A stretch of DNA of 64,000 bases, from contig CM057454.1 of the NCBI GenBank assembly GCA_016271365.2, forward strand, positions 1,166,120,055-1,166,184,054. Direction: 5' to 3'. Below the pieces are notes generated by a model, which had not been told where the DNA came from, made no database searches, and worked only from the letters and a program-made list of their open reading frames with translations. Both the position numbers and the translations under genes were made by a program. This document shows, one piece after another, positions 21,404-32,829 of this stretch. The stretch's first letter is position 1. Each line of letters opens with the position of its first letter. Source of the DNA: Neoceratodus forsteri. Taxonomy: Eukaryota > Chordata > Ceratodontiformes > Ceratodontidae.

Positions 21404-23780
21404 TTAGATGTCATCTTCACTGGACCAAGCACTTTCGTTTTCATCACCACCACAAGGGCTGGCAGAAGCAGCATGCAGTGACAGTGTTCTGGAGCCATAA
21501 GCTTTGGTAGTGGGCCTTCTTTTGCCATTTTTCCACCACAGTGATATGACACCTTCAGGGTTATAGTCGCTAAGTTGGGATCCATTCAGAGATATAGACA
21601 CTAGGTCGTGTAGGATGTCTGGGCGTAATCCAACCCTCCGGTCATTTTTTATTCTTCCCATCAGAGAGAAGCCTCGTTCTGCAGCAGCAGTGTGCACAGG
21701 AATCAGGAGAATGATTCTGACAATGGCCAGCACATTTCTAAATTGTTGATCCTGCACATCCGCAAGAATCACTTTCTGCCACAATTTCAGAGACTTACAA
21801 CTTTTAACAGACAGCAAGTGGTGTACGTGCTTTTTCAAGTCTAGCCACTCCAGTAGTACCAAAGTAACATCAACTCCACGAGACTCTAGGACCACTTTAT
21901 AGTGATCAACAATTGTTTGAATTGCTTGATCTCCATATGTTTCAAGTGTCTCTGTGGATGTTAGCCAGGACTGAAAATTTAAAGCTTTTGCAGCTAGTAG
22001 CACTTTATTGGTCATGAAGGACTGAAAGCGAGATTCAATGTGCTGTGACGTTTTCTGAAGAATTTTTTTGATCTCTGAAATTGTGGCTTCTACAATGTCT
22101 GAAGGAGAACCTGATCTGTGCCTGCTGGTTTCATTAGTTAAGTCAACACTGTTGTACTGAGTTAGGTTCTCATTTACAGATGTAAGTGTTGTGCAGTGAA
22201 GAGTTTCTTGATTCGAGAGACCATTTAGTTTTTGAATTGTGCTTTCTACTCTGCTGTGAACTTTTTCAACAGTGGCATCCTCTTGCTGAAAGCACAGACT
22301 AAGAGCAGATAAGTAACCAAAAAACACTTTCAGAAAGTTCATGTACATGACACATTTTAAAGTCTTAAGCACTTTAAGTATTCCTAGTGCTTTTTGGCCA
22401 TGATCCTGCTTGTTTGTCAGTGACACATGTTCGAGGTGATGCACTAATGCAGCCCAGTTCCTTTCAAGGGCAGAAATGGCCCGTTCTCAGTGTGCAAGCC
22501 ATCTAGTGCCACCAGTGTTAACTGGTTTGACCACGTTAATATTTAAAAGGGATCCCGTTTCCTGTAGGCCTTTCCAACTTTTTGGTGACCTGTGGTAAAA
22601 CGAGTAAATGTTCAGCAGAAGTTGTTCTAATGACTTGTAAAAGGGACAGTCTCTGAACGAATCCTTTACAGCAAGTTCTAAATGATGTGCACAGCAGTGT
22701 GTGTCAATGAGGTGTGGGCACTGGAAATCTTGCTTTATTCGAGTAAGAACACCTGAAGTGCTCCCCAACATTACAGCAGCACCATCAGATGCCGCACTTA
22801 TCAGCTTATGTTTCCAACCACCATGCCTTAAACCACCTTCACCCTCTAAAGCATTAATCACAGTATTTAAAATGCTTTCTGAATTAGGGACACTGACTGG
22901 TTTCAGTGCAAGAAATCTTGTTACAGGAAGGCCATTTTCAAAAACACGTACATAAATGCCTTCCTCCTCAGTCACACTTATCTGTGTAGGAATCAACAAG
23001 AAAAGAAAAGAAGTAATTGTCTTGTAGTAGACTAGCAGCAGTGCTTTGAATATCTTGGGCAATACAGTGAATGAAGACACGGCATTGCTTGTCACTACTG
23101 TAACTGTGACTCATAGCATCATCCCCATGATTTCTTCTTTGTAAATCTATCAACCCAGGAAAGTCCCTGAAAGGCCTTTCGGTCCTAGCAACATAATGTG
23201 CAGTACAGAACAATTTACAAATTTGATCCATTTCTTTTTGTTCCATAAATTGTATGGATTTCTCTATTGGTCTTTCTCCAACTTTTGTTTTATTTGCAAT
23301 GTATGCCATCTCTGCATTTTTGTGTGCCGTGGACACTTCATGTGCTGAGAGAATGTGTACTCTAAAAGTACTGCATCCAGGTCTGAAATTATTTTTGCTT
23401 TGGCTTTTATCATAACTCTGACACCATGTACAGAACATGGCACATTTATCTTTATTAAATGCAGTAAGCCACTTCCGGCCCTTTTTCAGGATTCTGAAAT
23501 TTCTAACTTTCAGGGCCTCAACAGCTTTAGTACAAGCAATAGCATGAGGAAACTTCAGTGGTCATAACAGTTTCACTGTCTGGGCAAGGAGATGGTGGGG
23601 TTATAGCTGTGCCTGTAGTAGTACTGGTACTTGGTGTTAGGAATCCGAGTTGGCTCCCGCAGTCTCATCAAAACGCTTTCTCTTAAATCCAAATTTAAAA
23701 AGACTTATGGTGTCTGCCTGGCTGTTCGGAGCTGAACTTGTACTGATTTTAAGAATTTTTTATTTGTGTTACTCAGCATT
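21404..23780 (-). pseudogene. ZNF862/hAT-transposase-like protein, broken
   Basis: This long minus-strand coding remnant encodes a domesticated-type or autonomous hAT transposase. In order it has an N-terminal SLFKFGFKRKRFDE segment (near 23700), a TTF-type zinc-finger region (RKWLTAFNKDKCAMFCTWC, then a His pair near HILSAHEVSTAH), a DUF4371-like core (DSYTDK, SAASDGAAVMLG, DTHCCAHHLELA, NTGGTRW) and a C-terminal hAT dimerisation domain (HTAAAERGFSLMGRIKNDRR). Breaks seen: a stop after GANSDS with loss of frame upstream of the zinc finger, a frameshift near 22980, and one in-frame stop near 22485 after TRWLAH. The last 346 codons (22444-21404) are open. The nearest flank begins CAGGGTATGAAA at 21297, possibly a hAT terminal repeat; I found no partner. 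Confidence 0.82.
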
Positions 23781-23859
23781 AATAAATGCAACAAGGAAAA
23801 AAGTGTTGTCTTGTCTTTTTTTTTTTTATAATAAACTTAACAAGAAAACCTGACTGTGT

Positions 23860-24486
23860 GTTGTCTGATTATTTGTTACAACAGGTATTCAGATTTCAGA
23901 TAGTCCACAGTTAGCCTGTAAAAGCTAGAGATTTTTATAACAGTATTCAGATTTTTAGATAGTCCAAAAACCATAGTGTAGAGCCTGTGAAGTGATGCTC
24001 TGTACAGCGTCACGGTAACTAGCTTAGAACAACGCTTTTAACTTAAATAGGATTAGTCTCCAGTTCCACTGTATTTTTAACAAATAATAACTCAGATCAG
24101 ATCTTTGTGTTGGACCCAATCTGTAATTAGTTAGGTAAAGTAAACTGCTAGACAGTACAGTTAGAGAAGTCCGACCACAGAGAAGCTCATAGACCATTTC
24201 TGTAAAATACTTAATCTTTAACAGCTGCAGATTCCTGCCTGCTGTCTGTATATTTTTTAGTTAGAAGTCAGGGAGTCCACTCCTAGTTGCTTAGCTTGTA
24301 AAACAAAAAAGCTTTAATAGATTTTATTTCTTTACCAGCTGATCCCTGTTGTATTTCGATTTTAGTTGTAGTCTCTACACAGTAGCTTAATAGATTTTTT
24401 ATAACTGATCCTTCCTAGATTTACATTTAGCTAGTCCAGGCTCCCATCCAGAGTCACTCAGACTAGTTAGTAAAAATCTTTACTTG
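23860..24486. repeat. degenerate AT-rich repeats upstream of the hAT-like gene
   Basis: Loosely repeated words such as TATTCAGATTTNAGATAGTCC, CTAGTTAGTAAAA and TTTAATAGATTTTAT recur here and again at 25770-26260. No coding content. The CR1 fragment at 24487-25770 splits the block. Confidence 0.5.
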
Positions 24487-25770
24487 ATTTTATAGATACA
24501 TACATACATACATACATAGACAGTGTCGGCAGATAAGGGCCTATGGCCCACCCAGTCTGCCCATTTAAGTTTGTAAGTTCAGTTTATGTTTTCCAGGAAG
24601 TCTGTTGCCCCTTACCTCTGATCTCCACAATTCCTTTATGTCTATCCCATGCATTCTTAAATCCCGTGATTGTTTCAGCCCCCACCACTTCCTCTGGCAG
24701 GGTGTTCCACTTGTCCACCACCCGTTCTGTGAAGAAATTCTTCCTCATGTTTCCTCTGAATCGTCCTCCTCCAACTTCATCCCATGCCCTCTAGTCCTGA
24801 AACATCTTTTCGCTTAAAAATAGTGCATTCCTGCACCCTGTTCCTCCCTGTAAGATACTTGTATGTCTCTATCATATCCCCTCTCCCTCCTCTCCTCCAG
24901 GGAGTACATGTTCAGTGCCTTCAACCTGTCCTCATAGGACTTGTGATGCAATCCATGCACCATCTTTGTTGCCCTCCTCTGAACCTACTCTACCCTGTCT
25001 ATGTCCTTACGTAGGTAAGGTCTCCAGAACTGCACGTGTACTCCAGTGCGGCCTCACTAGTGTCTTGTATAGTGGAATTATGACCTCCTTTTCCTGCTGG
25101 TGATGCCTGCCTATGCATCCCAGCATCCTATTTGCTTACCTGCTGCCTTGTCACACTGTTTCCCTGCCTTGAGGTCATCAGAGATGATAACTCCAAGATC
25201 CCTTTCCTGCTTGGTGCATGCTATATACTCACCCCCAACTGATATATTGTGCCAGGGTTTTTGTGCCCCATATGCATTATCTTGCACTTCCTTGCATTGA
25301 ATTTCAACTGCCAAACCCCTGACCATTCTTCAAGTTTCTGCAGGTCCCTTCTTCTGTCTACACCCTCTGGTGTGTCTACTCTGTTACAGAGCTTTGTGTC
25401 ATCAGCAAACAGTGAAATTCTGCCTTCTAGGTCCTGTGCAATGTCACTGATGAAGATATTGAATAGTACGGTCCCAGCACTGATCCCTGTGGTACCCACT
25501 GGTCACTCTTCCCTCTGTGGAGTGACAGCCATTTACCACCACCCTCTGTGTCCTGCCACCCAGCCAGTTACCTACCCACTGCTCTACTGTCCTGCCCACA
25601 CCCATATTCCCCAGTTTGTGCAATAGTCTTCTATGTGGCACAGTGTCAAAGGCCTTGCTGAAGTCCAGATAGGCCATGTCCACTGCCCTCCCCTGATCCA
25701 CCTCCCTAGTCACCCAGTCAAAAAATTCAATGAGGTTGGTCTGACATGACCTTCCCCTGGTGTTTATGTT
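24487..25770 (-). mobile_element. CR1 3' fragment, RT palm to 3' end
   Basis: The minus strand encodes VDMAYLDFSKAFDTVPHRRL (25713-25444), then after a frame change ISLFADDTKLCNRVDTPEGV (25499-25221), then MVRGLAVEIQCKEVQ and the conserved C-terminus at 24800-24650. The catalytic FADD box is intact. The 3' end at 24490-24515 is a run of ATAC/TATG repeats. The 5' end stops within the RT fingers. Confidence 0.9.
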
Positions 25771-26650
25771 ATGTTTAATAACCTAAACCAACTCAACTGA
25801 TCGGATGCCTGTATTTAGTAAACAGAGTAGCTTGTAAAAAAAATCTTTAATACATTGTATTTTTTATAACAATACTGATCTGTGTTTCTGTATTCAGTCT
25901 AGATTTTAGTTGGTCCCCTCCACACACAAACAGTAGCTACTAGCTAGTAAAAAAGTTGTCAACAATAGATTTATTAACTTAGAACTGATCCGTCATCCAT
26001 GGATCCTGAATTTACATTGCAGAGCTTTATTTATAGACTGGGTGAGTTGAATGAGCGCTTGGCTCCCTTATTTCAGAGAGACTGCCTGTAATCTGTGCGA
26101 AAATGGGCCCCTGACTGAGACAGAGTCCCCTTTCTGTCTATTTAGTATACTCTCATACTGTCTGGAACAGTGGGACTGTTTCTATTACAAAGGCCAGTTC
26201 AGATTGAATGATTACCTTCTAATTCAGTTGCTTTGCTGGTTATAGTGTATTTTTTTTTTTGACTAGTCTGAGCTTAGTCTCTTCATCTGCAGTGCTTCAC
26301 CATGATAAGTCTGCATTCAGTGTCCCTTCCCCCCTCATATTACAGACTTCTGCCACTGGTTTTATATCAGCTAGCCTACAAAACTAACAGAAGTAGCAGA
26401 TTTCCTTTCTGTTCTGCTGTTTTCTTCCCTTCGTGTTCAGTCCTGACTGTAGAGAGACCTACACAGTCTCACACACACTCTCCTCTCCTCCATGTCTTCC
26501 CCTATTTACTTTAATCCCCCTCCTTTGCAGTCCCGGTTTTTTTTTTGGGTGGTTAAAGAGAAACGTAGCTCTTAAAAGAGCTTTTGGTTATTTTATTTGC
26601 TGATCGCGATCGACGTTCAGGCTGGCAGGCAACCGCTCAGCACAATTGAT
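25771..26650. other. AT-rich degenerate repeats, no gene seen
   Basis: This continues the block that the CR1 fragment interrupts, with AGTAGCTTGTAAAAA and TTTATAACAATACTGATC words. From 26300 the sequence becomes TC-rich and featureless. Confidence 0.4.
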
Positions 26651-27029
26651 CTCCACGAATCCAAGATAAGAAAAGGCACACTATGCTGGCTTCGCCTTGC
26701 GTCTGGCTGTCTGGGAGGGGGTGAATGCTTAACATAAGGGCACCTACTGGTGCATGCGCCTGCTTAAGCCCACCTCCAACAGTGACAGAGGGACTTGACT
26801 GGCTGATCTGTGTTTAGCCTGCCCTGAGCCTACTCCTCCAGCCTTCTTTTCTCCGTGTGTGCGTGTGTTGCAGACAAGCAGTCTGCTGACATCCAGAAGA
26901 GCAGACTCGTGATTGACTCTACAGATGTCAGCTCTGCATCTGCGCTACTCCGGCGGCTCACCCGCCCCCAAGGAAAGTGAAAGTGAACTGGGGAGAGAGA
27001 AAAAAAATACAGTAACTCTGCCAAAATAC

Positions 27030-27107
27030 CTTAGGTGCCCAAAAGGGCAGGCACTTATTAGCTGTAGGTGCCCTGAAGCAAAAGTGCCTGCCCTGGGGCA
27101 CCTAAAG
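27030..27107. repeat. hairpin with about 33-bp arms
   Basis: TTAGGTGCCCAAAAGGGCAG at 27031 pairs with CTGCCCTGGGGCACCTAA at 27088-27105. The loop is short. Confidence 0.85.
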
Positions 27108-28040
27108 TATAGGAAAAATGACAGCTGTACTGTTCATGAGGAGGTGTAAAAAGAATGGTGATGTTGAAAATCTGGAGTGAAATTATAACAAAATTGGTGA
27201 AGTCATGAGCATGTGTAGAAACTGGGCAATGCACACCTTAATGCAATTATTTTGAGGATTTTTCACACCAGATTTTCAACATAGGCATTTTGGGACCTCT
27301 GCTCATGAACAGTGTCACAATGATTTTCTTAATCTGTCCTGAACATTGATTTTGCACAGTGACCTCACCCATTGTGTGCCACAGGTGCAAAAACATGTTT
27401 CGGGCAGGATGTAAAAAATGACAGCTGTGCTGTTCATCAGGCGGTATGCAAAAATGACAATGTTGAAAATATAAAACATTGGTGAAGTTACAAACGTGTA
27501 GAAACTGAGCAATGCAGTCATTTTAGGGAGTTTTTTCACCAAGTTTGCAACATGAGGTGGGACCTGTCCTTACAAACAATGTGATTGTGATTTCTTAATC
27601 TGTCCCGAACATTGATTTCACACAGCAACCATGCCATTGGGCACCACAAGTCCGAAAACACATTTCAGGCTGGATGTGAAAAATGACAGCTGCATTCATA
27701 AGGAGGTGTGGAAAAATGGCAATGTTGAAAATCTGGAGTGAAAATATTAAAAATTCTCGAAGCTACGAGTGTGCGTAGGAACTGTGCAACACATGCTCGT
27801 AACAGTCATTTGGGGGAATTTTTTTACCAAACTGGCAACATAGGCTTTAAGGGAACCCACCTCTTGAACAGTGACACTGTTGTTTTGTTAATCAGTCCTA
27901 AAAGTTGATTTTTCACAGTGACTGCGAAATCACTTTTGGGACCGAATAACATATGACAGTGACAGAGTTCATGAGGTGGGGTCTCAAGAACACCATGTTA
28001 CAAATTTGGTGCCAAAAGTCACAAAATGGCCACAATATCC
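27108..28040. repeat. tandem 270-300 bp hairpin units, locus A
   Basis: Landmarks TGACAGCTGTACTGTTCAT (27119), TGACAGCTGTGCTGTTCAT (27419), GACAGCTGCATTCATAAGG (27682) and a decayed fourth (27954) mark successive units. Each unit also contains the reverse complement of its own segment (AATCTGGAGTGAAA against TTTTCACACCAGATT), so each could fold. The same family recurs at 60690-61500. Confidence 0.8.
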
Positions 28041-28700
28041 ACCTAAGTTGAAAACCCACCATTTATGCCATTATACAGCTTACCAGCATTTCTTCAGTTT
28101 GCAATTGGTTTGAAGAGTGCAGACGTGGTCCTGCTCCACTGAAGACTGTTGCACCATGCTCCTGAGGTAAGTATGGGGTGGGGGCTGGGGGGGTAGGTGC
28201 TGGTTGTGGGAGGTGGACACTACAGACAACGAGGGACCATTCTTTTGTTTATAGGTTAAAAAAAAAAAAAAACTTTGTGGGAAGGTTTTCTTGTTTTACA
28301 GGTACATTTGACATGATGGGGTGGGCTCCCAGTGTGCCACCAGTATTTTTGGGAAGGGGGGGACTGAAGCTGACTGTGATTGGGCACCCTGTTAGCAAAG
28401 AAAAAGGGTCTGTGTTTGGGGGCATGATGCTGAAGGCGATTGGGCTCCCCAGTTGGCAAATGAACTGCGGAGGGAGCATGCCAACAGGGAGTTGGGCACC
28501 TCCCACATCAACTTTCATGGGACTGTGAGAGGTGGACAGCGACAGCCACCACCATGTTTATTGAAATGTAACACCAGGCAAGGCACGCCCTGCAATGAAG
28601 GGACACTCCCTCATTGCAGCGATTAAATTGTTTCAAGTTGGTGGCACGCTTCTGAGCTGCTGTCATAGAAAGCATGCTCATTTATTGGTGCCACAGAGAC
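28041..28700 (+). repeat. long repeat segment with splice-like signals, locus A
   Basis: CCATTTATGCCATTATACAG (28060) to CCTGAGGTAAGTATG (28163-28177) is nearly the same as 61546-61657. GAG|GTAAGTATG is a consensus splice donor. TTTTACAG|GT at about 28293-28302 resembles an acceptor about 130 bases downstream. The following part, with repeated GGGTGGGCTCCCAGTGTGCC-like phrases and CCATGTTTATTGAAATG, also matches locus B. No long frame joins the two sides, so coding function is not supported. Confidence 0.6.
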
Positions 28701-30354
28701 AAGCCCCAAAAAGCAGTGGTGGCATTGGCCACAACACGACCGCACTTCCACAACCTGCTTCTCCGCAAACTGTCACAACATTTTTTATTTTTTTTTACAT
28801 TTGTTTTCCCCTCTGGTCACAGCCTGTGGGGCCTCTCTCAGGCATCCTGACCTGATCCTGTCCGCCTAAGGCCCCTCCATCCCTAGCCTCCTTTCTCCCC
28901 CACTGCTGCCTGCACCTCCAGCTTAACCCCCCCCCCCAGGTGGGGTCACCACTCCTCTTTGGCGCTCTTAGAGACGGAACTTGCTACTTGCTGCAGGTGG
29001 GGTCCTAGGTGGAGGAACTGGAAGATTGGGTGGGTGGGATCTGGTGGAGTGCATGGGGGTCAGGTGCCATCACCTACTCTGCAGAGCTGTTTTTTTTTTC
29101 CCTGTTCTGGTGTGTGTTCCCCCTCCTCCCAGACATGCAGGCATGCAATTACATCTAGCACTGTTGCATATGCTCCCGCGCACGTTGGTCTGCACCTCTT
29201 CCCCAGCCTATGTTAGTGCTCCCAAGTGCAGTGAACTCTGCCACCACAGAGTGTCATTAGTACTGGGAGACATATCCCACCCGCACCCCAGGAGAGGAGA
29301 GGAGAGCTGTCATTGGACGCTCAATCCTCTCCTCCCAAGCCAGCCCCTGGAGCCCTGAGCTCGCTCCCGAACCTGGGTTGCTAGTGTGGCGCGAGATGTG
29401 GTGTCCAGTACCTTAGCCCTCAGCGCCACTGGGATGGCACATGATTCTTGCACATGCGCACAAGCAAACGTAATGAACCATTCTTACTAACATTAACATA
29501 AACATCTGCACTCAGTAGAGGCCAAGCTGTTGTGGACCATAAAGTCAGTTAGCACTTATCACCATCACTGCTTTCCCAGGAATGTAGTGCAAGCTACTCC
29601 TTAGCTTTAACTTACCAATTCCGTGATTGGCCATCGTCCCATGGGATCATGGAGTGCCTGCATCCTAAGGCCCTGTTCTCTCAGGATAGCACAGCAACAT
29701 GGAGCTCCAAGAGAAGTTGATTTTCTCTCTCTCTCTCTCTCTCTCTGTGCTCTCCTAATATACAGAAACACTTTGCTATCTGGTTACCTTGCATGATGCT
29801 TTCGTGTTCCTCTTTCTTAGCATGAGACCTTCCCAATCATGCTGCCCATCAGAGTTTCCTTCAGAGGTTTCTGGGTGGGGGGGCATCTCAAATCATGTTT
29901 CCCACCAGGGTCTCCCTCTGATTCTTTAGAGGAGCTGTCCTTAGGCCATGTATAGAGCCTGCTGTATATACATATTTCTCCTGTAATCACGGCTGAGGTG
30001 CCAATACCACATGTGTTATGTGAATGAACGCTAAATATAAGGAACTTGTGAATATGAATGGAGTTTGTCATTATTGTTGTGGAAAGTACTGTTGTTGTTC
30101 TACCATAAACCAGGTAGCCAATTGCATTTACAATTTCAGAAAATGGTTATCCTTACGCTGGCTTTGTGAAGTTCTGAGTCTTGATGGCTGAGGCCCAGCT
30201 AGTCTTCTCTGTTCCCAGGGAGAAGTTTATCCAGTTCTGATCACTGCCTCTCACTGGTTTCTCAACATCTCTACTAGAGATATCCATTCCACATCCCCAT
30301 TACTGTGAACTAGGTCAGGGTGACCTAGAATCTGGCCATCTATTGGATGTGCTA
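28701..30354. other. long non-coding stretch
   Basis: No gene recognised. A short segment at 29380-29440 (CCTTAGCCCTCAGCGCCACT) resembles 60014-60055. A CT dinucleotide run lies at 29722-29747. Frames at 28959-29358 are C/T-rich and lack motifs. Confidence 0.4.
29722..29747. repeat. (CT)n microsatellite
   Basis: Uninterrupted CT dinucleotides flanked by TTGATTTT and GTGCTCTCC. Confidence 0.95.
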
Positions 30355-30592
30355 TTTTAGGAAGCAGCTGTTAAAGGTGAACAGCCTCCCTGAGGAGGTT
30401 GTGGAGTCAGGAACAGTGGGGGACTTCAAGAATGCATGGGACAGGCATAAGGCAGTCCTAGTTGGGGGTAGGAGGAAGTAAGCTGTTGGTTAGCTAGGAT
30501 TTGCAGCTTATCTGATAGGTAGGAAAATGGGCAGACTAGGTGGGCCAAGCGGTCCTTATCTGCCGTCAAATTCTATGTTTCTATGACATTAA
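30355..30592 (+). mobile_element. CR1 3'-end fragment
   Basis: NSLPEEVVESGTVGDFKNAWDR-like coding (around 30385-30445) is followed by the CR1 3' UTR, ending GGGCAGACTAGGTGGGCCAA, TCTGCCGTCAAATTCTATG and TTTCTATG. The tail resembles the complement of the 3' end of the reverse copy at 46905. Confidence 0.88.
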
Positions 30593-31023
30593 TTCTTTAT
30601 TTCTCCATTGCCCCTCTAAAGAATCCAGTCTACAGTATGCCTGGTAGTTGATGTTTCAGATGATCACCACTGCCTCTGTTTTGTCTGCTCTGTTAATTCC
30701 CCAGGCTATCTGGGCATCATGGTCTGCTGAGATATTTGGGGTCTCGCAGCACACTCCCTGGTGCAAGAGAGACTTTACAGCAGCTGGACCTTTTCTTTAA
30801 GAAGAAGTTAGGTGAAGGGGATATGATTTAGCTGTCTGAATGGGTTAAGAAGGTAGACTCAAGTAGGATGTTTGTTTTTAAAACAGGAAAAGGAGACATG
30901 GGCAGAATCATTGGAGGGTTAGTGTGGGTCGGAAGAGAAATCTAGAAGCATTATTTAACACAGAGAGTGCGGTCAACTTGAGTCCAGACACAAACCATAT
31001 GAGTTCCTGAAGAGTAGCGACAT
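30593..31023. other. no gene seen
   Basis: Non-coding. A TTTAAGAAGAAGTTAGGTGA stretch near 30795 is vaguely CR1-like but too short to call. Confidence 0.3.
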
Positions 31024-31170
31024 CACAGCCAGCCCATTAGCACAGCAGTAGCGCTGTTTCTTATGATGCTGGTGACTTGAGTTTGGGGAGGAGCTCAAGT
31101 TGCTTACTGTCTGCTGGAGGAGAAAGACTGAATGTCCCAGGCGATGCTTTCTGCTTCTGGGGAGGGAGGA
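31024..31170 (+). mobile_element. SINE-like repeat, second family, copy 2
   Basis: Similar to 9108-9260, with CATTAGCACAGCAGTAGCGC as a possible A box. The B box is not clear here. Confidence 0.35.
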
Positions 31171-31795
31171 TTGCTACAGCCAATACGACATTGTCACCTT
31201 GGTGACCGTGCAGTGACAGTGCAACTGGGAGGGGGATTATGATGGAGCACCCCCTGCAAGCTCATTGTGCATGACACTTGGGCTCAAGTGCTGGCATCCC
31301 AAAGGATACACAGTTCAGCACTAGAACAAGGAAAAGCCCTGTTCTGTACAGGATGGGCCAGGCACACTTGGGTTCCACCCTCACCACTATCTGCTGCTTC
31401 TCCAGCTCAGGAACTCCTGCCTCTGGAAACAGAAGGAGGTGGAAAGTGAATCTGGCTCAGCCTGACCCACTACGGGGGTGCAGCCTTGTAGACTTGGGGC
31501 GCAGCCTGTAGACTTGAGAGGAAGGAGAAGGGGGCTGGGGCTGACCCAGAGCTGTGTAGGAGCATAAAACATAAATTATGAAAGAAAAAAAAAAATCACA
31601 GGAAACACCTGATGGGATAGCAGGGGATGGGCTTCTGTTTGACTTTATTCCATTAAATATTGATGGACCTGGACTCCTTGGTCTTTGCCGGTTGTCTCTT
31701 TGAACCGTGTCTGCTCCCTTTAAGTTAAAAAATTGCAGATTTATCAATGTGTTAATAAGTAAAACAAGAATAAAACACATCTCACATTTTTTCAG
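31171..31795 (+). other. probable intron upstream of the KRAB exon
   Basis: There is no open frame with a domain. The stretch ends in a pyrimidine-rich tract and ACATTTTTTCAG, a good splice acceptor for the exon at 31796. I cannot locate the preceding exon. Confidence 0.45.
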
Positions 31796-31922
31796 GCGCC
31801 AGAAACCTTTGAAGATGTTGCAGTTGCTTTTTCTGAAGAGGAGTGGAAGATGTTAAGTAAACAGGACAAGGAGCTACACAGGGAAGTGATGGTGCAGAAT
31901 TATGAAACTATGGTTTCAGTAG
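31796..31922 (+). CDS. KRAB-A box exon of a KRAB-type (zinc-finger) gene
   Basis: The exon encodes APETFEDVAVAFSEEEWKML, then SKQDKELHREVMVQNYETMVSVG, a full KRAB-A box with the conserved TFEDVAV, SEEEW, LHREVM and NYE positions. KRAB boxes recruit the TRIM28 corepressor and normally sit N-terminal to C2H2 zinc-finger arrays in nuclear repressors. It is bounded by ACATTTTTTCAG and by GTAAGTAG at 31923. Its 127-base length equals the usual KRAB-A exon length, and the last codon is split as expected. There are no stops. The zinc-finger exon is not in the downstream 32 kb on this strand, so the gene either extends beyond the window with very long introns, or this exon is an orphan. Confidence 0.88.
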
Positions 31923-32119
31923 GTAAGTAGGGAAATGGGGTTTTAACAACTTCAGGTCTGATGGTGTGTCAGGATAATGCAGTAATTGGATGAGATTAGC
32001 AACCTGTTACAATATTCTTGTACCTTCTTGAAAACTGAAGCAGCATGTGAAGAATATTAGGCTTTTCTCTCCATCTCCTCTTGTGTTACTCTTTGTGGCA
32101 GTTGAGGGAGAAACTTAAC
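31923..32119 (+). other. probable intron following the KRAB exon
   Basis: It begins with the donor GTAAGTAG. No second KRAB box or zinc-finger sequence is visible. Confidence 0.4.
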
Positions 32120-32480
32120 TCTATTTATTTTATTTAATCATTTTGGAGTTTACCTTTGAGCTAACAGCTCATTTACAAAGGTTCCACGTCAGGAGACAAA
32201 ATACAATAGTTACAACATTTACAAAGGTACAATTCACATACTGTAGGCAGAAATACAGGTATCTAACATAGAAATACTAGCTGGACAGGACAGTGACCTT
32301 GTTGTTGATTACAAGCAGTCGTAACTAGCAATTTAGAGTGGTATAACCAGCTGCCTTGGGAACAGGCATTGTCAAAAAGTTTCAGTTCCTAAATTCTTCA
32401 ATATGTATTTTTGTTTGTTTATTAAAAGTTCGGAAACAGTAGTGTACAGAGGTGGATGAAAGACTACTATGCAGGGCAGG
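32120..32480 (-). mobile_element. possible L2-like LINE 3' UTR fragment
   Basis: TTTATTTAATCATTTTGGAG with GCTCATTTACAAAGGTTCC resembles the layout at 4205-4290 (TTTATTTAGCCAGGTGAAAC, GCTCATTTTCGAGGAGGGTC). Coding sequence is not visible. Weak. Confidence 0.35.
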
Positions 32481-32829
32481 TTACAGTTACCCCCCTTTGA
32501 AGACTCGTGGAAGTCTAGGCGCTAGGGGTTCTTTTCGACTAACTGTATTATTGCAGCATGAATAGAATTCAGTAAAATATTTTGTTATAAAGCTTTTCTG
32601 TTTCTGTGATTCTTATTTTTCATGCTAGTGAGGTTATTCCTTGAGCGCACAACCATTGTGGATTTGGTTCATTTGTGGAGGACAGCTACCTCTGGGAGTG
32701 CAGCACGAGTTGAGTGCGGGTGTTCGTGGTGTTGTTTTTTGGATTCATTTACAGTAGGTGGGGCAAGTGTGGATGGGGGAAAATTGTGTCCCTTTATGAA
32801 AATTAAATATATTTTGAAATATATTATTA

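Noticed and set aside
31267..31572. Overlapping frames just before the KRAB exon as an upstream exon
   Set aside because: None joins in frame to the KRAB exon with a proper donor, and compositions look random.
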